Positions 18,870-27,711 of a DNA stretch of 64,000 nt are shown here, in pieces (position 1 is the stretch's first letter; every line of letters begins with the position of its first letter). Source of the DNA: CAVYWD01 sp963772225. GTDB taxonomy: Bacteria; Myxococcota; Myxococcia; Myxococcales; UBA5297. The DNA lies in contig CAVYWD010000002.1 in NCBI GenBank assembly GCA_963772225.1, forward strand, positions 2,666,001-2,730,000, given 5' to 3'. The notes beneath the pieces were generated by a model. That model saw nothing but the letters and a program-made list of their open reading frames with translations, was not told the origin of the DNA and did not search any database. Made by a program: the position numbers and the translations under genes.

Positions 18870-19323
18870 CGGCGCCGAGTCGGGAAAGCTCAGGTCCATC
18901 GTCGGACGAGGGCGGCGGCATGCTCGCAGTAGCCCCAGAAATCGGGCTCGACGTGCACGGAGAACCGTGAGTGGAAGGCACCCGGTGTAGGAAACGCATG
19001 AACGATCGGACGGCGGGCAGCCTTGCGGCCGCCCGGGTGCGCGGCGATTTGCCGCGCGTCTTCTTGCTTCCTCGCTTCTTCTCGAGATCATCGAGGAGCT
19101 CGAGCACGAGACGCGTCAACCTGCTCGAGAGAATCTCGGCCAGAGCAATCCGGGGTCTTCTGCTCCTGAGGAACCGTGGCTCGCCCCCTGTGGCCGCGCG
19201 ACTATCTGCCCTTCGCTCACCCCGTCGCCCAACAGCCGATGCGGGCAGCGACGCGTCCGCGAGACGCCGGCCCGAGGGCCCGCCGTTGCCGAACACCCGC
19301 TTGGGCCCAAATGAATATCTACA
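18870..19323 (-). other. 454-bp intergenic region with a possible C-terminal gene remnant
   Basis: No intact gene seen. On the minus strand a ~35-codon open stretch ends at a TGA at 18895-18897 and reads like protein (VHVEPDFWGYCEH, ending LVRRWT). Its last codons and flank resemble the end of the radical SAM gene at 25897 (LLRRWT). It has no start and is likely the tail of a lost gene. The remainder, up to the next kinase gene, shows no clear promoter. Confidence 0.35.
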
Positions 19324-22300
19324 ATGTTTTGCCCAGCCGGCCAGCGCGTGCTCGGGCACCGCTACCTGACCTACGAGTTGCTGAAGATGGGCTCCCAGGC
19401 GGAGGCCTGGCTCGGCACGGACCTTCGCAGCGGCCAGCAGGTGATCCTCAAGCAGGTCCCGAGCCGGCAGGTGTCGCACGGCGCTCAGCTTCGACTCGAG
19501 CACGAGGGCGAGGTGTTGCGAGAGCGGTCGCATCCGAACATTGCGGCACCCCTCGCTCTCGGACGCGAAGGAGGCGTCTTTTACCTCGTGCAGCCACTCG
19601 TTCCAGGTCCCACGCTCGCCGCGCGGCTGGCCGAGAGGGAGGCCCTCCCCGTCACCGATGCCCTTGCGGTCGGACAGGGCTTGATGCAGGCGCTCCAGGC
19701 AGCGCACGAGCGCGGCGTGCTTCATCGGGCGGTTCGTCCGGCGACCCTCATGGTTGGGAATGGCTCGCCGCCCGAGCGCGTGGTGCTCTTCGACTTTGGC
19801 CTCGCCCCTTGCTCCAACTTCGAGGCCGAGGCCTCGCTGCGCGACTGCATCGTCGGGGACCTCGCCTATGTCTCACCGGAGCAAGCCGGGCTGATTCACA
19901 ACGAGATCGGTGAGCGGTCGGATCTCTACAGCGCGGGGCTCCTCCTGTTCCAATGTCTCTCCGGCCGGCTTCCTTTCGACGGCGCCACGATCGGCGAGAT
20001 GCTTCGAGGGCAGCTGAGTGCGCCGCCCCCACGACTGCCCGCACTGCGCCCCTGCGTTCCTCGCGCGCTCGACGAGGTGATCCAGCGGCTGCTCGAGAGG
20101 GACCCGCGCGATCGCTACCAGTCCGCGGCGGCCGTGCGGGCTGATCTCGAGACAATCGCGAGGGCGCTCGCGGCCGGAGTGCGCGAGCCTTCGGTCGCGA
20201 TCGGCGCATCCGATCGCCGGCGCACCTTGACCGAGCCGGCGTTCGTGGGGCGCGAAAACGAGCTGCGCGCGCTGGAGCAGGCCCTCGCGACCGACGAAGG
20301 AGCCCCCGCGCTGCTGCTCCTCGAGGGCACCTCGGGCTCAGGCAAGACTCGCCTGCTCGATGAGCTCGCGCTGCGCGCGGCGCAGCGCGGGGTCTCCGTG
20401 TTGCGCGGCCAGGGTACCAATCGGCCAGCGCAACGCCCGCTGCAGGCGCTCGATTCCGTCCTCGCGCATTCGGTGCAGGCCGCCAAAACCAATCGAGCTT
20501 TCGCCGATTCCTTGCGCTCTCGGCTCGGCGATCAGCTCGAGGCCCTTGCCCCAGTCCTCCCGGAGCTGGGCGGCTCTCTTGCTCCCCGACCGTGCGAGTC
20601 GCTCGGCCCGGATGCGCACGGCGAGACGCGCACACTTGCCGCGCTCGTCGCGCTCCTCGCGGCGCTGGGCAGCCCCCAAAAGCCCCTGGCCATCCTGATC
20701 GACGACTGCCAGTGGCTCGACGAGCTCTCGCTGAAGCTGCTGATGGAGTGGCAACGGGCCCACGCCCTCTCGTCCGGCCCCCGCGGGGTGCTCGTCGTCG
20801 CCGCCTACCGCGGCGAAGAGGTCGCGAGCGAATCGCCGCTTCGACGCCTGGTCCCCGCCCCGACGCGATTGGAGCTCGGGCCGTTGACGGCCGAGGAAAC
20901 GCGCACCATGGCCGAGTCGATGGCGGGTCCGCTGCCTGCCGAGGCCATGCCGCTCCTCGAGCGGCTCTCCGGGGGGAATCCCTTTCTGGCGGCGGCCGTG
21001 CTCGAGGGGATGGTAGAGGGCGGAGCGCTGGTCGCGACGTCCCGTGGCTGGCGGCTCGAGTTTCACGCCATGGCGCAAGCCCAGTCCTCGCGGCGCGCCG
21101 GCGGCATTCTGGCGAATCGCCTGGACACCCTGTCCCCAGAAGTCCTCCAGCTGCTTTCCGCCGGCGCCGTGCTCGGCAAGTCGTTCGACCTTCAGCTTGC
21201 CGCCGACCTCTGCCGCCAGCCCGCGGCGCAAGCGATGGCGGGGACGACCGTGGCGCGGCGCAAACACATCCTGTGGGCGGACGCGTCCGGGAGCCGCTTC
21301 ACCTTCGTGCACGACCGCGTTCGGGAGGCCGTCCTCGAGCGTTTCCCGGCGCCGGCCCGCCGGCACCTGCACCGACTCGCAGCGGAGGCCCTCGCTCGCC
21401 TCGGGCCTTCGGATGTCAATCGCGAGTTCGACCTCGCCTACCACTTCGACGCAGCGGGGGACCCTGCGCGTGCGCTGCCTCACGCCCTCTCGGCGGGCGC
21501 CCAGGCGCGTTCCCGATACGCGTTGGACATGGCGGAGCGGCTCTACCGCATGGCCGAGCGCGGCGCAGCGCAGGCGGGGACACAGACCCGCCAGCGGGTG
21601 GCCGAGGAGCTGGGGGACGTGCTCCTGCTGCGCGGTCGCTACGACGAGGCGAGAGAAGCATTCTCGCAGGCGCGCGCCTGGGCCGCCTCCGCCGTGTCGA
21701 AGGCCCGCGTCGAGGGCAAGCTCGGCGAGCTCTCCTTCAAGCAGGGCGATGTTGGCGCCGCCTCGCAATCTCTGGAGCGCTCCCTGCGGCTTCTCGGATA
21801 CTCCGTTCCGAAAAGCCCCCTGACGACGGCCACAGCAATGCTCAAGCAGGCGCTCGTTCAGGTGGCTCATTCCCTGCTGCCCCACCGGCTCGTCGGACGC
21901 CGTCGGCTCGAGGACGCGGAGGCCGACCTGCTCGCGGCCCGCATCTTCAGTCGACTCGCCTATGCCAACTGGTTCCTCCGCGGCCAGGTCGCCACGTTCT
22001 GGGCCCACTTGAGCGAGCTGAACCTCGCCGAGCGCTATCCGCCGACACGGGAGCTCGCGCAGGCCTGCTCCGAGCACGCCATCAGTGTGACCGGGCTGCC
22101 CCGCGCCCTGTTCCGTCGAGGCGCCCGGTACGCCGAGCGAGGCCTCGCGATTCGCCGCGCGCTCGGCGACCTCTGGGGGCAGGGCCAGTCGCTCAACTTC
22201 TATGGAATGCTGCTCTATGCCTTCGGCTACTACCAGGAGGCCCTTGGGAAGTTCCGCGACGCCCTGGCCGTGCTGCGGCGCACGGGGGACCGCTGGGAGG

Positions 22301-24393
22301 CCGACGTCGCGTGGCTCCACATCGGCTTCTGTCAGCTGCGGCTCGGGGCGCTGAAGGAGGCCACCGCGGAATGCCAGCGCCTCTATCGGGCGGCGATGGA
22401 GATCGGCGACGGGCACGCGAGCGAAGGGGTGCTCGAGGCATGGGCGAAGGCCACCGGCGGCGCGCTCCCGCAAGAGCCCATCGAGGCGGCGCTTCGCAGC
22501 TCGGAAGGAGATCCCCAGACGCACGAAGCGGTGCTGCAGGCCGAAGGGCTGCGCCTCATCGGAGCAGGCCAGCCGCGGCAGGCGGCGGCCGCCTTCGAGC
22601 GGGCAGAAGCGGTGGTCCGGTCGGTGAACCTCAAGAACGAATACGTCTCGTATCTGCCTCTCTGGACGGCGCACGCCTTGCGGCTCACGGCGCTGGAGGC
22701 GGGCCAGGCGACGGGCGCCATTGCGCCGCGCTCACTGCGAAAGGCTCGCGCGGCCCTGCGCCGCGGGCTCGCTCTGGCGCGGCGCTATCGGGGGAACCTG
22801 CCGCTCGCGCTTCGGGAGCGAGCATGGCTGCGGGCGATGCGCGGGCGGGCCAAGGCTGCGCGGCGCGATCTGGACGCGAGCCTTGCCGAGGCCGAGCGCC
22901 AAGGAGCGGCCTTCGAAGCGGCTCAGACGCGCTGGGCGCGCGGCGAGCTCGGGCTCGTCTACGGATGGCCCGGGGCCGAGGAGGAAGCGGGCCGCGCGCG
23001 AAACGCGCTTCAAGGGCTTGGCGCCGATTTCGCTTGCAGCCCGCTTCGCACGCTTTCGGCCCAAGGGGAGCCGCCCGCGGTGACGCTCTCCTTGGCCGAT
23101 CGGTTCGCGAGCATCGTCGGTCAAGGCCGCCAAATCGCCTCGGCGCTCACGCCGGAAGACGTCTGGGCTGCGCTGCGCGAGGCGGCGGAAGTATTGCTGC
23201 GCGGAGACAAGAACCTGGTCCTCGAAGTCGATGGCTCCCCGGCGCCTCGGGCGCTCGCCCAAAGCGGCGGCCGGCCCCTCGTCCATCGCCCGCTCGTCGA
23301 GCGGGCTCTTCGGGATCTTCGCCCGGTGGCGCTGGCGGATCTGCTCGAGGAGCCGGCTTCGGCCTCGGAGGGCGTCGCGCCCGATGCTCCGCGCTCGGCG
23401 CTGTGCGCGCCCATCATGGCGCGGGGGCGCCCGGTCGCGTGCCTCTACGTCACGCACGCCCGCGTGAGCGAGCTCTTCTCCGAAGAGGAGAAGCGGCTCG
23501 CGGGCTACCTGGTCACGCTCGCGGGAGCGTCGTTGGAGAAGGCAGAGGGGTTCGCACAGCTGCAGGCGCTGTCGCTCACGCTCGAGCAGCGGATCGTCGA
23601 GCGCACCGAGCAGCTCCGAGCCGCCAACGCCGAGCTGGAGGCGAATTTGCGCCAGGTGCGCGAAATACAGGAGCAGCTGGTTCAGACCGCCAAGATGGCA
23701 GCGGTCGGAACGCTCGTCGCCGGCCTCTCCCACGAGCTCAACAACCCGCTCTCGGTCATCCTCGCCTACTCCCAGAGCCATCTGAAGCGCATCGCGGCCG
23801 ATGACCCGATGCGGCCCGCGCTATCCGCCATCGAGCGTCAGGCGAAGCGCGCCGCTAATCTGGTGTCCACGCTGCTGGACTTCTCGCGAAAGAAGTCCGG
23901 CGAGCGCGAGAAGATGCCGCTGGAGGCGTTGGTCCAGCGCGTCGTTGCGCTCGAGTCCCCCAAGATGCGCGGCCGGGACGTCAAGCTCGAGCTCGCGCTC
24001 CCGCCGCCGGGCGCGGTGGTGCTGCGCGTGTCGCCGACGCAGATCGAATCGGCCCTGCTCAACCTGGTCGACAACGCTGCGGACGCCTCGGCGCGCGGCT
24101 CGGTCGTGCGGATCGAAGCAGACCCCGCCGAGCGCGAGTCGCGGCCTGGGGTGGAGGTGCGCGTCTGCGACCACGGCACCGGCATCGAGCCGGAGGTGCT
24201 CCCCAGGGTGTTCGACCCCTTCTTCACGACGAAGCCGCTCGGCCAAGGGACGGGCCTGGGGATGTCGCTCGCGCGGCAGTTCGTCGAGGGCAACGACGGC
24301 ACGGTGTCGATCGACAGCCGGCCCGGCGAAGGGACGACTGTGCGGCTGTGGCTCCCGGTGAGCGACCGGGCGGGCGAGCGGGTCGAGCCATGA
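19324..24393 (+). CDS. Giant kinase-like / ATPase / GAF / histidine kinase protein, paralogue of the 12.7-kb gene product
   Basis: 1689 residues. A kinase-like domain (~10-275) is followed by an AAA_16-type ATPase (~305-520; Walker A GTSGSGKTR, Walker B AILIDDCQWLD), a long TPR-like helical region (~640-1250), a GAF domain (~1263-1406), a coiled coil, HisKA with His1470 (LSHELNNPLSV) and a complete HATPase (NLVDNAADAS, DHGTGIEPEV, GTGLGMSLA). In the kinase-like domain Lys43 and DFG (Asp157) are kept, but HRD is HRA (Ala136), so the catalytic base is missing. The start ATG 19324 lacks a clear ribosome site. The stop overlaps the ATG of its cognate response regulator by four bases. Confidence 0.9.
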   Translation: MFCPAGQRVLGHRYLTYELLKMGSQAEAWLGTDLRSGQQVILKQVPSRQVSHGAQLRLEHEGEVLRERSHPNIAAPLALGREGGVFYLVQPLVPGPTLAARLAEREALPVTDALAVGQGLMQALQAAHERGVLHRAVRPATLMVGNGSPPERVVLFDFGLAPCSNFEAEASLRDCIVGDLAYVSPEQAGLIHNEIGERSDLYSAGLLLFQCLSGRLPFDGATIGEMLRGQLSAPPPRLPALRPCVPRALDEVIQRLLERDPRDRYQSAAAVRADLETIARALAAGVREPSVAIGASDRRRTLTEPAFVGRENELRALEQALATDEGAPALLLLEGTSGSGKTRLLDELALRAAQRGVSVLRGQGTNRPAQRPLQALDSVLAHSVQAAKTNRAFADSLRSRLGDQLEALAPVLPELGGSLAPRPCESLGPDAHGETRTLAALVALLAALGSPQKPLAILIDDCQWLDELSLKLLMEWQRAHALSSGPRGVLVVAAYRGEEVASESPLRRLVPAPTRLELGPLTAEETRTMAESMAGPLPAEAMPLLERLSGGNPFLAAAVLEGMVEGGALVATSRGWRLEFHAMAQAQSSRRAGGILANRLDTLSPEVLQLLSAGAVLGKSFDLQLAADLCRQPAAQAMAGTTVARRKHILWADASGSRFTFVHDRVREAVLERFPAPARRHLHRLAAEALARLGPSDVNREFDLAYHFDAAGDPARALPHALSAGAQARSRYALDMAERLYRMAERGAAQAGTQTRQRVAEELGDVLLLRGRYDEAREAFSQARAWAASAVSKARVEGKLGELSFKQGDVGAASQSLERSLRLLGYSVPKSPLTTATAMLKQALVQVAHSLLPHRLVGRRRLEDAEADLLAARIFSRLAYANWFLRGQVATFWAHLSELNLAERYPPTRELAQACSEHAISVTGLPRALFRRGARYAERGLAIRRALGDLWGQGQSLNFYGMLLYAFGYYQEALGKFRDALAVLRRTGDRWEADVAWLHIGFCQLRLGALKEATAECQRLYRAAMEIGDGHASEGVLEAWAKATGGALPQEPIEAALRSSEGDPQTHEAVLQAEGLRLIGAGQPRQAAAAFERAEAVVRSVNLKNEYVSYLPLWTAHALRLTALEAGQATGAIAPRSLRKARAALRRGLALARRYRGNLPLALRERAWLRAMRGRAKAARRDLDASLAEAERQGAAFEAAQTRWARGELGLVYGWPGAEEEAGRARNALQGLGADFACSPLRTLSAQGEPPAVTLSLADRFASIVGQGRQIASALTPEDVWAALREAAEVLLRGDKNLVLEVDGSPAPRALAQSGGRPLVHRPLVERALRDLRPVALADLLEEPASASEGVAPDAPRSALCAPIMARGRPVACLYVTHARVSELFSEEEKRLAGYLVTLAGASLEKAEGFAQLQALSLTLEQRIVERTEQLRAANAELEANLRQVREIQEQLVQTAKMAAVGTLVAGLSHELNNPLSVILAYSQSHLKRIAADDPMRPALSAIERQAKRAANLVSTLLDFSRKKSGEREKMPLEALVQRVVALESPKMRGRDVKLELALPPPGAVVLRVSPTQIESALLNLVDNAADASARGSVVRIEADPAERESRPGVEVRVCDHGTGIEPEVLPRVFDPFFTTKPLGQGTGLGMSLARQFVEGNDGTVSIDSRPGEGTTVRLWLPVSDRAGERVEP

Positions 24394-24794
24394 GCGATGG
24401 TGGCCGAGCTGCGCGCCTGCTCGTCGTCGACGACGAGCAGGACGTGCGTGAGATGATGTCCGCGGTGCTCTCCTTTCAAGGCTACGAGGTCACCGCGGTG
24501 GCGGACGGCGCCGCGGCGCTCGCCGCAGCGCAGTCGGAGCGGTTCGATCTCGCGACAATCGACCTTCGGATGCCGGGGCTCAGCGGGCGCGAAACCCTGG
24601 CGGCGCTTCGACGAGTCGCTCCTCGCACGGCGGCGATTGTCGTTTCGGGCTACGTGACGACGGACGAGGCCCGAGCTTGCCGAGCGCTCGGAGCCTTCGC
24701 GGTCGTCGCCAAGCCTTTCAACGTCGACGCTTTGGTTCGGATCCTCGAGCTCGCTCGAGAGGAAACAGGGCGAGCTGTGCCTGCCGAACCATAA
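24390..24794 (+). CDS. Stand-alone response regulator, partner of the preceding histidine kinase
   Basis: 134 residues, one receiver domain: VVDDEQDVRE acidic pocket, phosphoacceptor Asp in LATIDLRMPG, Ser in IVVSGY, and Lys in VVAKPF. There is no output domain. Its ATG overlaps the TGA of the giant kinase gene (ATGA), strong evidence for translational coupling and a kinase-regulator pair. Its 3' end overlaps the convergent membrane-protein gene by 77 bp. Confidence 0.9.
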   Translation: MSDGGRAARLLVVDDEQDVREMMSAVLSFQGYEVTAVADGAAALAAAQSERFDLATIDLRMPGLSGRETLAALRRVAPRTAAIVVSGYVTTDEARACRALGAFAVVAKPFNVDALVRILELAREETGRAVPAEP

Positions 24795-25308
24795 GGGCGG
24801 CGTGGAGATAGAGCGCGGGCAACCAAAGCGGTACGCCCATCCGATCGGGGCGGCGGTAGCGAAAGGAGCCGGTGGACGAGAACCAGGATTCGAACAGGGG
24901 GCCCGCCATGGCGAGCAGCGGTCCGAATACCAGCTTCCCCGTCGTCGGCGCCGCCAAGACGCGCGCCAGCCAAAGCGAGGAGAGCACGAGCGCGAGGCGC
25001 CGCGGCCTCCGCTGATGGGCCGCGGTCGAGGCGTAGGCGGCCAAGAACCAAAGCAACGACCGCGCAAGTTGGGCGAGCGTCGCGCGGGGTGCGCGCTCGC
25101 CGGTGAAACGCAGGAGAGCCGCGTGCCCCGCGGTGAGCGTGAGGCCGGACGTCCCGAACAGAAGCGGGACCCATGGAGCTTGGCCGAACAACGCGCGGCA
25201 GGGATGTCGATACGAGAGGACTTTGCTCTGGACGTGGAGCTGATCGGCGAGCGTGCCGATCGTGGCTCCCATCCCGAAGAGGACCATGCCTCGAGCCAGC
25301 GGGCGCAC
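24718..25308 (-). CDS. INSIG-like integral membrane protein
   Basis: 196 residues with about five or six hydrophobic segments. Two blocks resemble the INSIG (insulin-induced gene) family: an early segment of the form RGxxLFGxG...L.VQ..VLSY followed by WVPLLFGTSG, and a C-terminal FRYRRPDRMGVPLWLPALYLHAA, cf. the Y-T-x-PD...WLPC block of INSIG. Eukaryotic INSIGs bind oxysterols in the ER membrane, and bacterial homologues are known in mycobacteria. Assignment is by pattern only. GTG 25308 is used; ATG 25287 is an alternative. The gene is convergent with the response regulator. Confidence 0.55.
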   Translation of the reverse strand: MRPLARGMVLFGMGATIGTLADQLHVQSKVLSYRHPCRALFGQAPWVPLLFGTSGLTLTAGHAALLRFTGERAPRATLAQLARSLLWFLAAYASTAAHQRRPRRLALVLSSLWLARVLAAPTTGKLVFGPLLAMAGPLFESWFSSTGSFRYRRPDRMGVPLWLPALYLHAALMVRQAQLALFPLERARGSEPKRRR

Positions 25309-25766
25309 TTCTCACGAGTAGGGCGCCGGCGCCCGAAATGCCATGGCGGGCAAGCGCTCGAGCTGCCTGCGCTCGAAACGCAGGCCAAGGACTGGCTTTG
25401 GTTGTGGCCGCCCAGTGGGCCAGCCGATGGGCTCGCGCGCGAGCGCGTGAACCCCTTCTCGGCGGGTTCGACGCCGCTTTCCGTCCCTCGTCCGAGGACG
25501 ATCAATCGGCTACCCTCGACGGGCACGGCTTCACTGCGAGGGCGTTTCCGCGGAAGGCAGACCGAGAGCCGGCGGCGCCACCGGGATCGATCGGGCGCAA
25601 GTTGATGCTCGCCTGAGCTTCCGGCAGAGGAATAGTAAGAACCGTGAGAGGCCACTTGAGGGAGTCAACGTTCCAAACGTTTTCCCCACGCCTACGCCAT
25701 TCTACGTGGAGCAAATACTGTTCAAAGGCCTCCGACAAGACTCGGGCCTCAAAGGCCTTCGGCCGC
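25309..25766. other. 458-bp stretch without a confident gene
   Basis: A minus-strand frame from ~25735 to 25502 contains a protein-like stretch (AFEQYLLHVEWRRRGENVW, then LTVLTIPLPEA). It has no ribosome site and ends in low-complexity sequence, so it is probably the decayed remainder of a gene. The segment has somewhat more AT than its surroundings around 25620-25740. Confidence 0.3.
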
Positions 25767-25854
25767 TACTTGGGCCCTTCCCCCTGCGTCTTGAGGCGCG
25801 AGCGCAGGTCGGAGAAGAAGCTCCGCTCGACCTCTCCGGGCGGGCCCTTGGCGA
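25767..25854 (-). pseudogene. Duplicated 3' tail of the Rep/UvrD helicase gene
   Basis: The minus strand reads KGPPGEVERSFFSDLRSRL, then KTQGEG, Pro-Lys and TAG. It differs by a couple of substitutions from the last ~27 codons of the helicase at 28635-30659. Homology continues past the stop into the 3' flank (25746-25766 versus 28614-28634). It lies in the same orientation as the intact gene and has no start. Confidence 0.8.
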
Positions 25855-25896
25855 ATGACGCGCAGTCGATGGCCTTGGGCCGCGAAATCGGAACGC

Positions 25897-27135
25897 TCAA
25901 GTCCATCGTCGGAGGAGGGCGGCGGCGTCGAGCCGCGGGTCGGGCGCGTCAATCGGCTCCTCGACCAGCTCATACTCGGCGCAGTCGAACGGCGCCTGCG
26001 GCGCGGGCCGGCGCGGAGCGAGCCGCTCTCGGAGGCCGCGCGCGGCAAGGGTGCGGGCGCGGTGGTGGCACAGAGGGTTGTTTCCGGGCCTGCCCATGAC
26101 CGCGTGCGCCGTGAAGCTGCACCCGCCCAGGCAATGCGCGGCGAACGGGCAGGTCCGGCAGAAGCCCCAGAGATCCTCCACCGTGCGCCGGCGGGTGAAG
26201 GCGAGGCTCTCGGGGTCCGCCCAGATGTCCGCGAGGCGTCGGTCCCTGAGGTTGCCTCCGACGTAGTGAGACGTCTGGAGCGAAGGGCAGCCCTTCACCG
26301 CTCCATCGGACTCGATGCCCAAGAGTTGGCGGCCGGCTTGGCAGGACTGAAAGTGATCGCCCATGCCCGGCGCGGGCGAGCGGAGCACGGCCTCCTCGGG
26401 CCCGAAGTAGCCCAAGTTGTTGCCGGGCTGAATGATGACGCCGTCGCGCCAGGCGCGCTTCTTGAGAACGGCGAGGCGGGGGACGAAGTCGAGCAGGTCA
26501 TACGGTTGGAACGTCATCGCAGGCCGGTCGGCGGCGCGTCCCAAGGGCGTGGTGATCTGCACCTGCCACGCGGCGATGCCGAGCCCCCGGAGGTGCTGAT
26601 AGAGCGGCTCGAGCTCGGCCTGGTTGAGGCGGTTGAAATTGGAGTTCGCGCTGAGGCGGACGCCGGCTGCCCCAAAGTGCCGGACGGCCGCGGTCGCCGC
26701 GGCGAAGCTCCCCGCCTTGCCCCGCATCAGGTCGTGCGTCTCCTCGAGCCCGTCGATGCTGACCGAAGCCGTGTGCAGGCCCGCGCGGGCCAGGGCCGAA
26801 GCGAGCGCGGCGGTGACGCCCCAACCGCCGGTCGTCATGGACGGCCGGATGCCCTTATCCGCGAGCGCGCGCACGACGTCGAGAAGGCCGGGGTGGAGGT
26901 AGGCCTCGCCGCCGATGAGGGCGCACTCGAAGCAGCCGAGCTCGGCGAGCTGGCCGACCACGTCGAGCGCCTCCGCCGTCGTCAGCTCAGTTTCCCGGGC
27001 GGGGCCGGCCCTCGAGCCGCAGTGCGTGCAGCGCTGGTCGCACGCGAGCGTGAGCTCCCAGACGACGTAGCGGGGCCGCTGCTCCCCGCTGACGTCAAAG
27101 CGGCGAAAGACGTCATCGCCGGGGCGAGCGCTCAC
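25897..27135 (-). CDS. Radical SAM/SPASM enzyme
   Basis: 412 residues. The radical SAM cluster motif CxxxCxxC is at residues ~33-40 (ACDQRCTHCGS), followed by a GGEAYLHPG block that matches the SAM-binding GGE. The C-terminal third holds a SPASM-type Cys array: Cys before the GIESDG strand, GCPS, then FCRTCPFAAHCLGGCSF and a last Cys in NPLCHH, enough for auxiliary 4Fe-4S clusters. SPASM enzymes mostly modify peptides or proteins. The GTG start at 27135 overlaps the stop of the small Cys-containing gene upstream (GTGA), suggesting that product as partner or substrate. The C-terminus after ~380 is variable. Confidence 0.85.
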   Translation of the reverse strand: MSARPGDDVFRRFDVSGEQRPRYVVWELTLACDQRCTHCGSRAGPARETELTTAEALDVVGQLAELGCFECALIGGEAYLHPGLLDVVRALADKGIRPSMTTGGWGVTAALASALARAGLHTASVSIDGLEETHDLMRGKAGSFAAATAAVRHFGAAGVRLSANSNFNRLNQAELEPLYQHLRGLGIAAWQVQITTPLGRAADRPAMTFQPYDLLDFVPRLAVLKKRAWRDGVIIQPGNNLGYFGPEEAVLRSPAPGMGDHFQSCQAGRQLLGIESDGAVKGCPSLQTSHYVGGNLRDRRLADIWADPESLAFTRRRTVEDLWGFCRTCPFAAHCLGGCSFTAHAVMGRPGNNPLCHHRARTLAARGLRERLAPRRPAPQAPFDCAEYELVEEPIDAPDPRLDAAALLRRWT

Positions 27136-27479
27136 CCAGCGTCCCCGCCGTCCCCTCCAGCGCCGCCGTCGCCGCCGTCCGTCTTCACGGTCCAGGGCAG
27201 GCAGTTCTCCCGCCACTCCGGGTCCTGCGACGGCGTGCCGCCGTCCGGGAGCGGGAGCGTGCAATCGTAGGTGACGCAGGTGGCACCGGGGATCGACATG
27301 GTCCCATCGGGCAGCCGAACGGCGCAGCCAGGCCCGTAGCAGGCGGAGAGCGTCACCGAGGCGAGGCCGGCTCCGGCGAAGACGAGCGGCACCCTCCACC
27401 AGGCGCGGGCCGACCGGCAGTTGGGGCAAAAGGTTGCGCCATCGGGGACGAAACTTTGGCAGCGACTGCATTGTTGCAT
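27132..27479 (-). CDS. Small zinc-ribbon protein with one membrane segment and Asp/Gly tail
   Basis: 115 residues. An N-terminal zinc ribbon (CSRCQSF...FCPNC) is followed by one hydrophobic helix (~28-46), a Cys-containing segment after the membrane (ACYGPGC, TCVTYDC, ENC), and a C-terminal run of Gly/Asp (DGGDGGAGGDGGDAG). The layout of ribbon inside, Cys-rich part outside and Gly-rich tail, together with a 4-base overlap with a SPASM enzyme, makes it a candidate substrate for peptide modification (inference). It could instead be an assembly factor. Confidence 0.65.
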   Translation of the reverse strand: MQQCSRCQSFVPDGATFCPNCRSARAWWRVPLVFAGAGLASVTLSACYGPGCAVRLPDGTMSIPGATCVTYDCTLPLPDGGTPSQDPEWRENCLPWTVKTDGGDGGAGGDGGDAG

Positions 27480-27711
27480 CGTCGGGGCTCCTGACTCGGC
27501 AGTGGGTGATGGAAACTATCAGGCCCGCCCGGCAACGGCGAGCCGTGGAAGGACGAGAGGCCCTTCCCCCGAACATCCGAGGTCAGGGTGGCTGCGCTGA
27601 ACGAGCCCTCGCTCCTTGGCGCTTGTGCGAAGGTGGTCGGCGAACCGAAGCTGTCGGTGAAAATGCACCAATCCTGGCGCGCTCAACACGGGCGACTGCG
27701 AGCGGGGTACG

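Noticed and set aside
20338..22674. 778-codon minus-strand frame within the second giant kinase gene
   Set aside because: Antisense to a well-supported coding region with ATPase and TPR content; no motif in the translated product.
23838..25655. 605-codon minus-strand frame across the response regulator region
   Set aside because: It lies opposite the confident histidine kinase and regulator genes, shows no domain, and its composition is that of a shadow frame.
25897..27576. Longer radical SAM product starting at 27576
   Set aside because: The first ~147 codons of that frame are arginine-rich and lie opposite and across the zinc-ribbon gene; the GTG at 27135 overlaps that gene's stop and gives a normal N-terminus.
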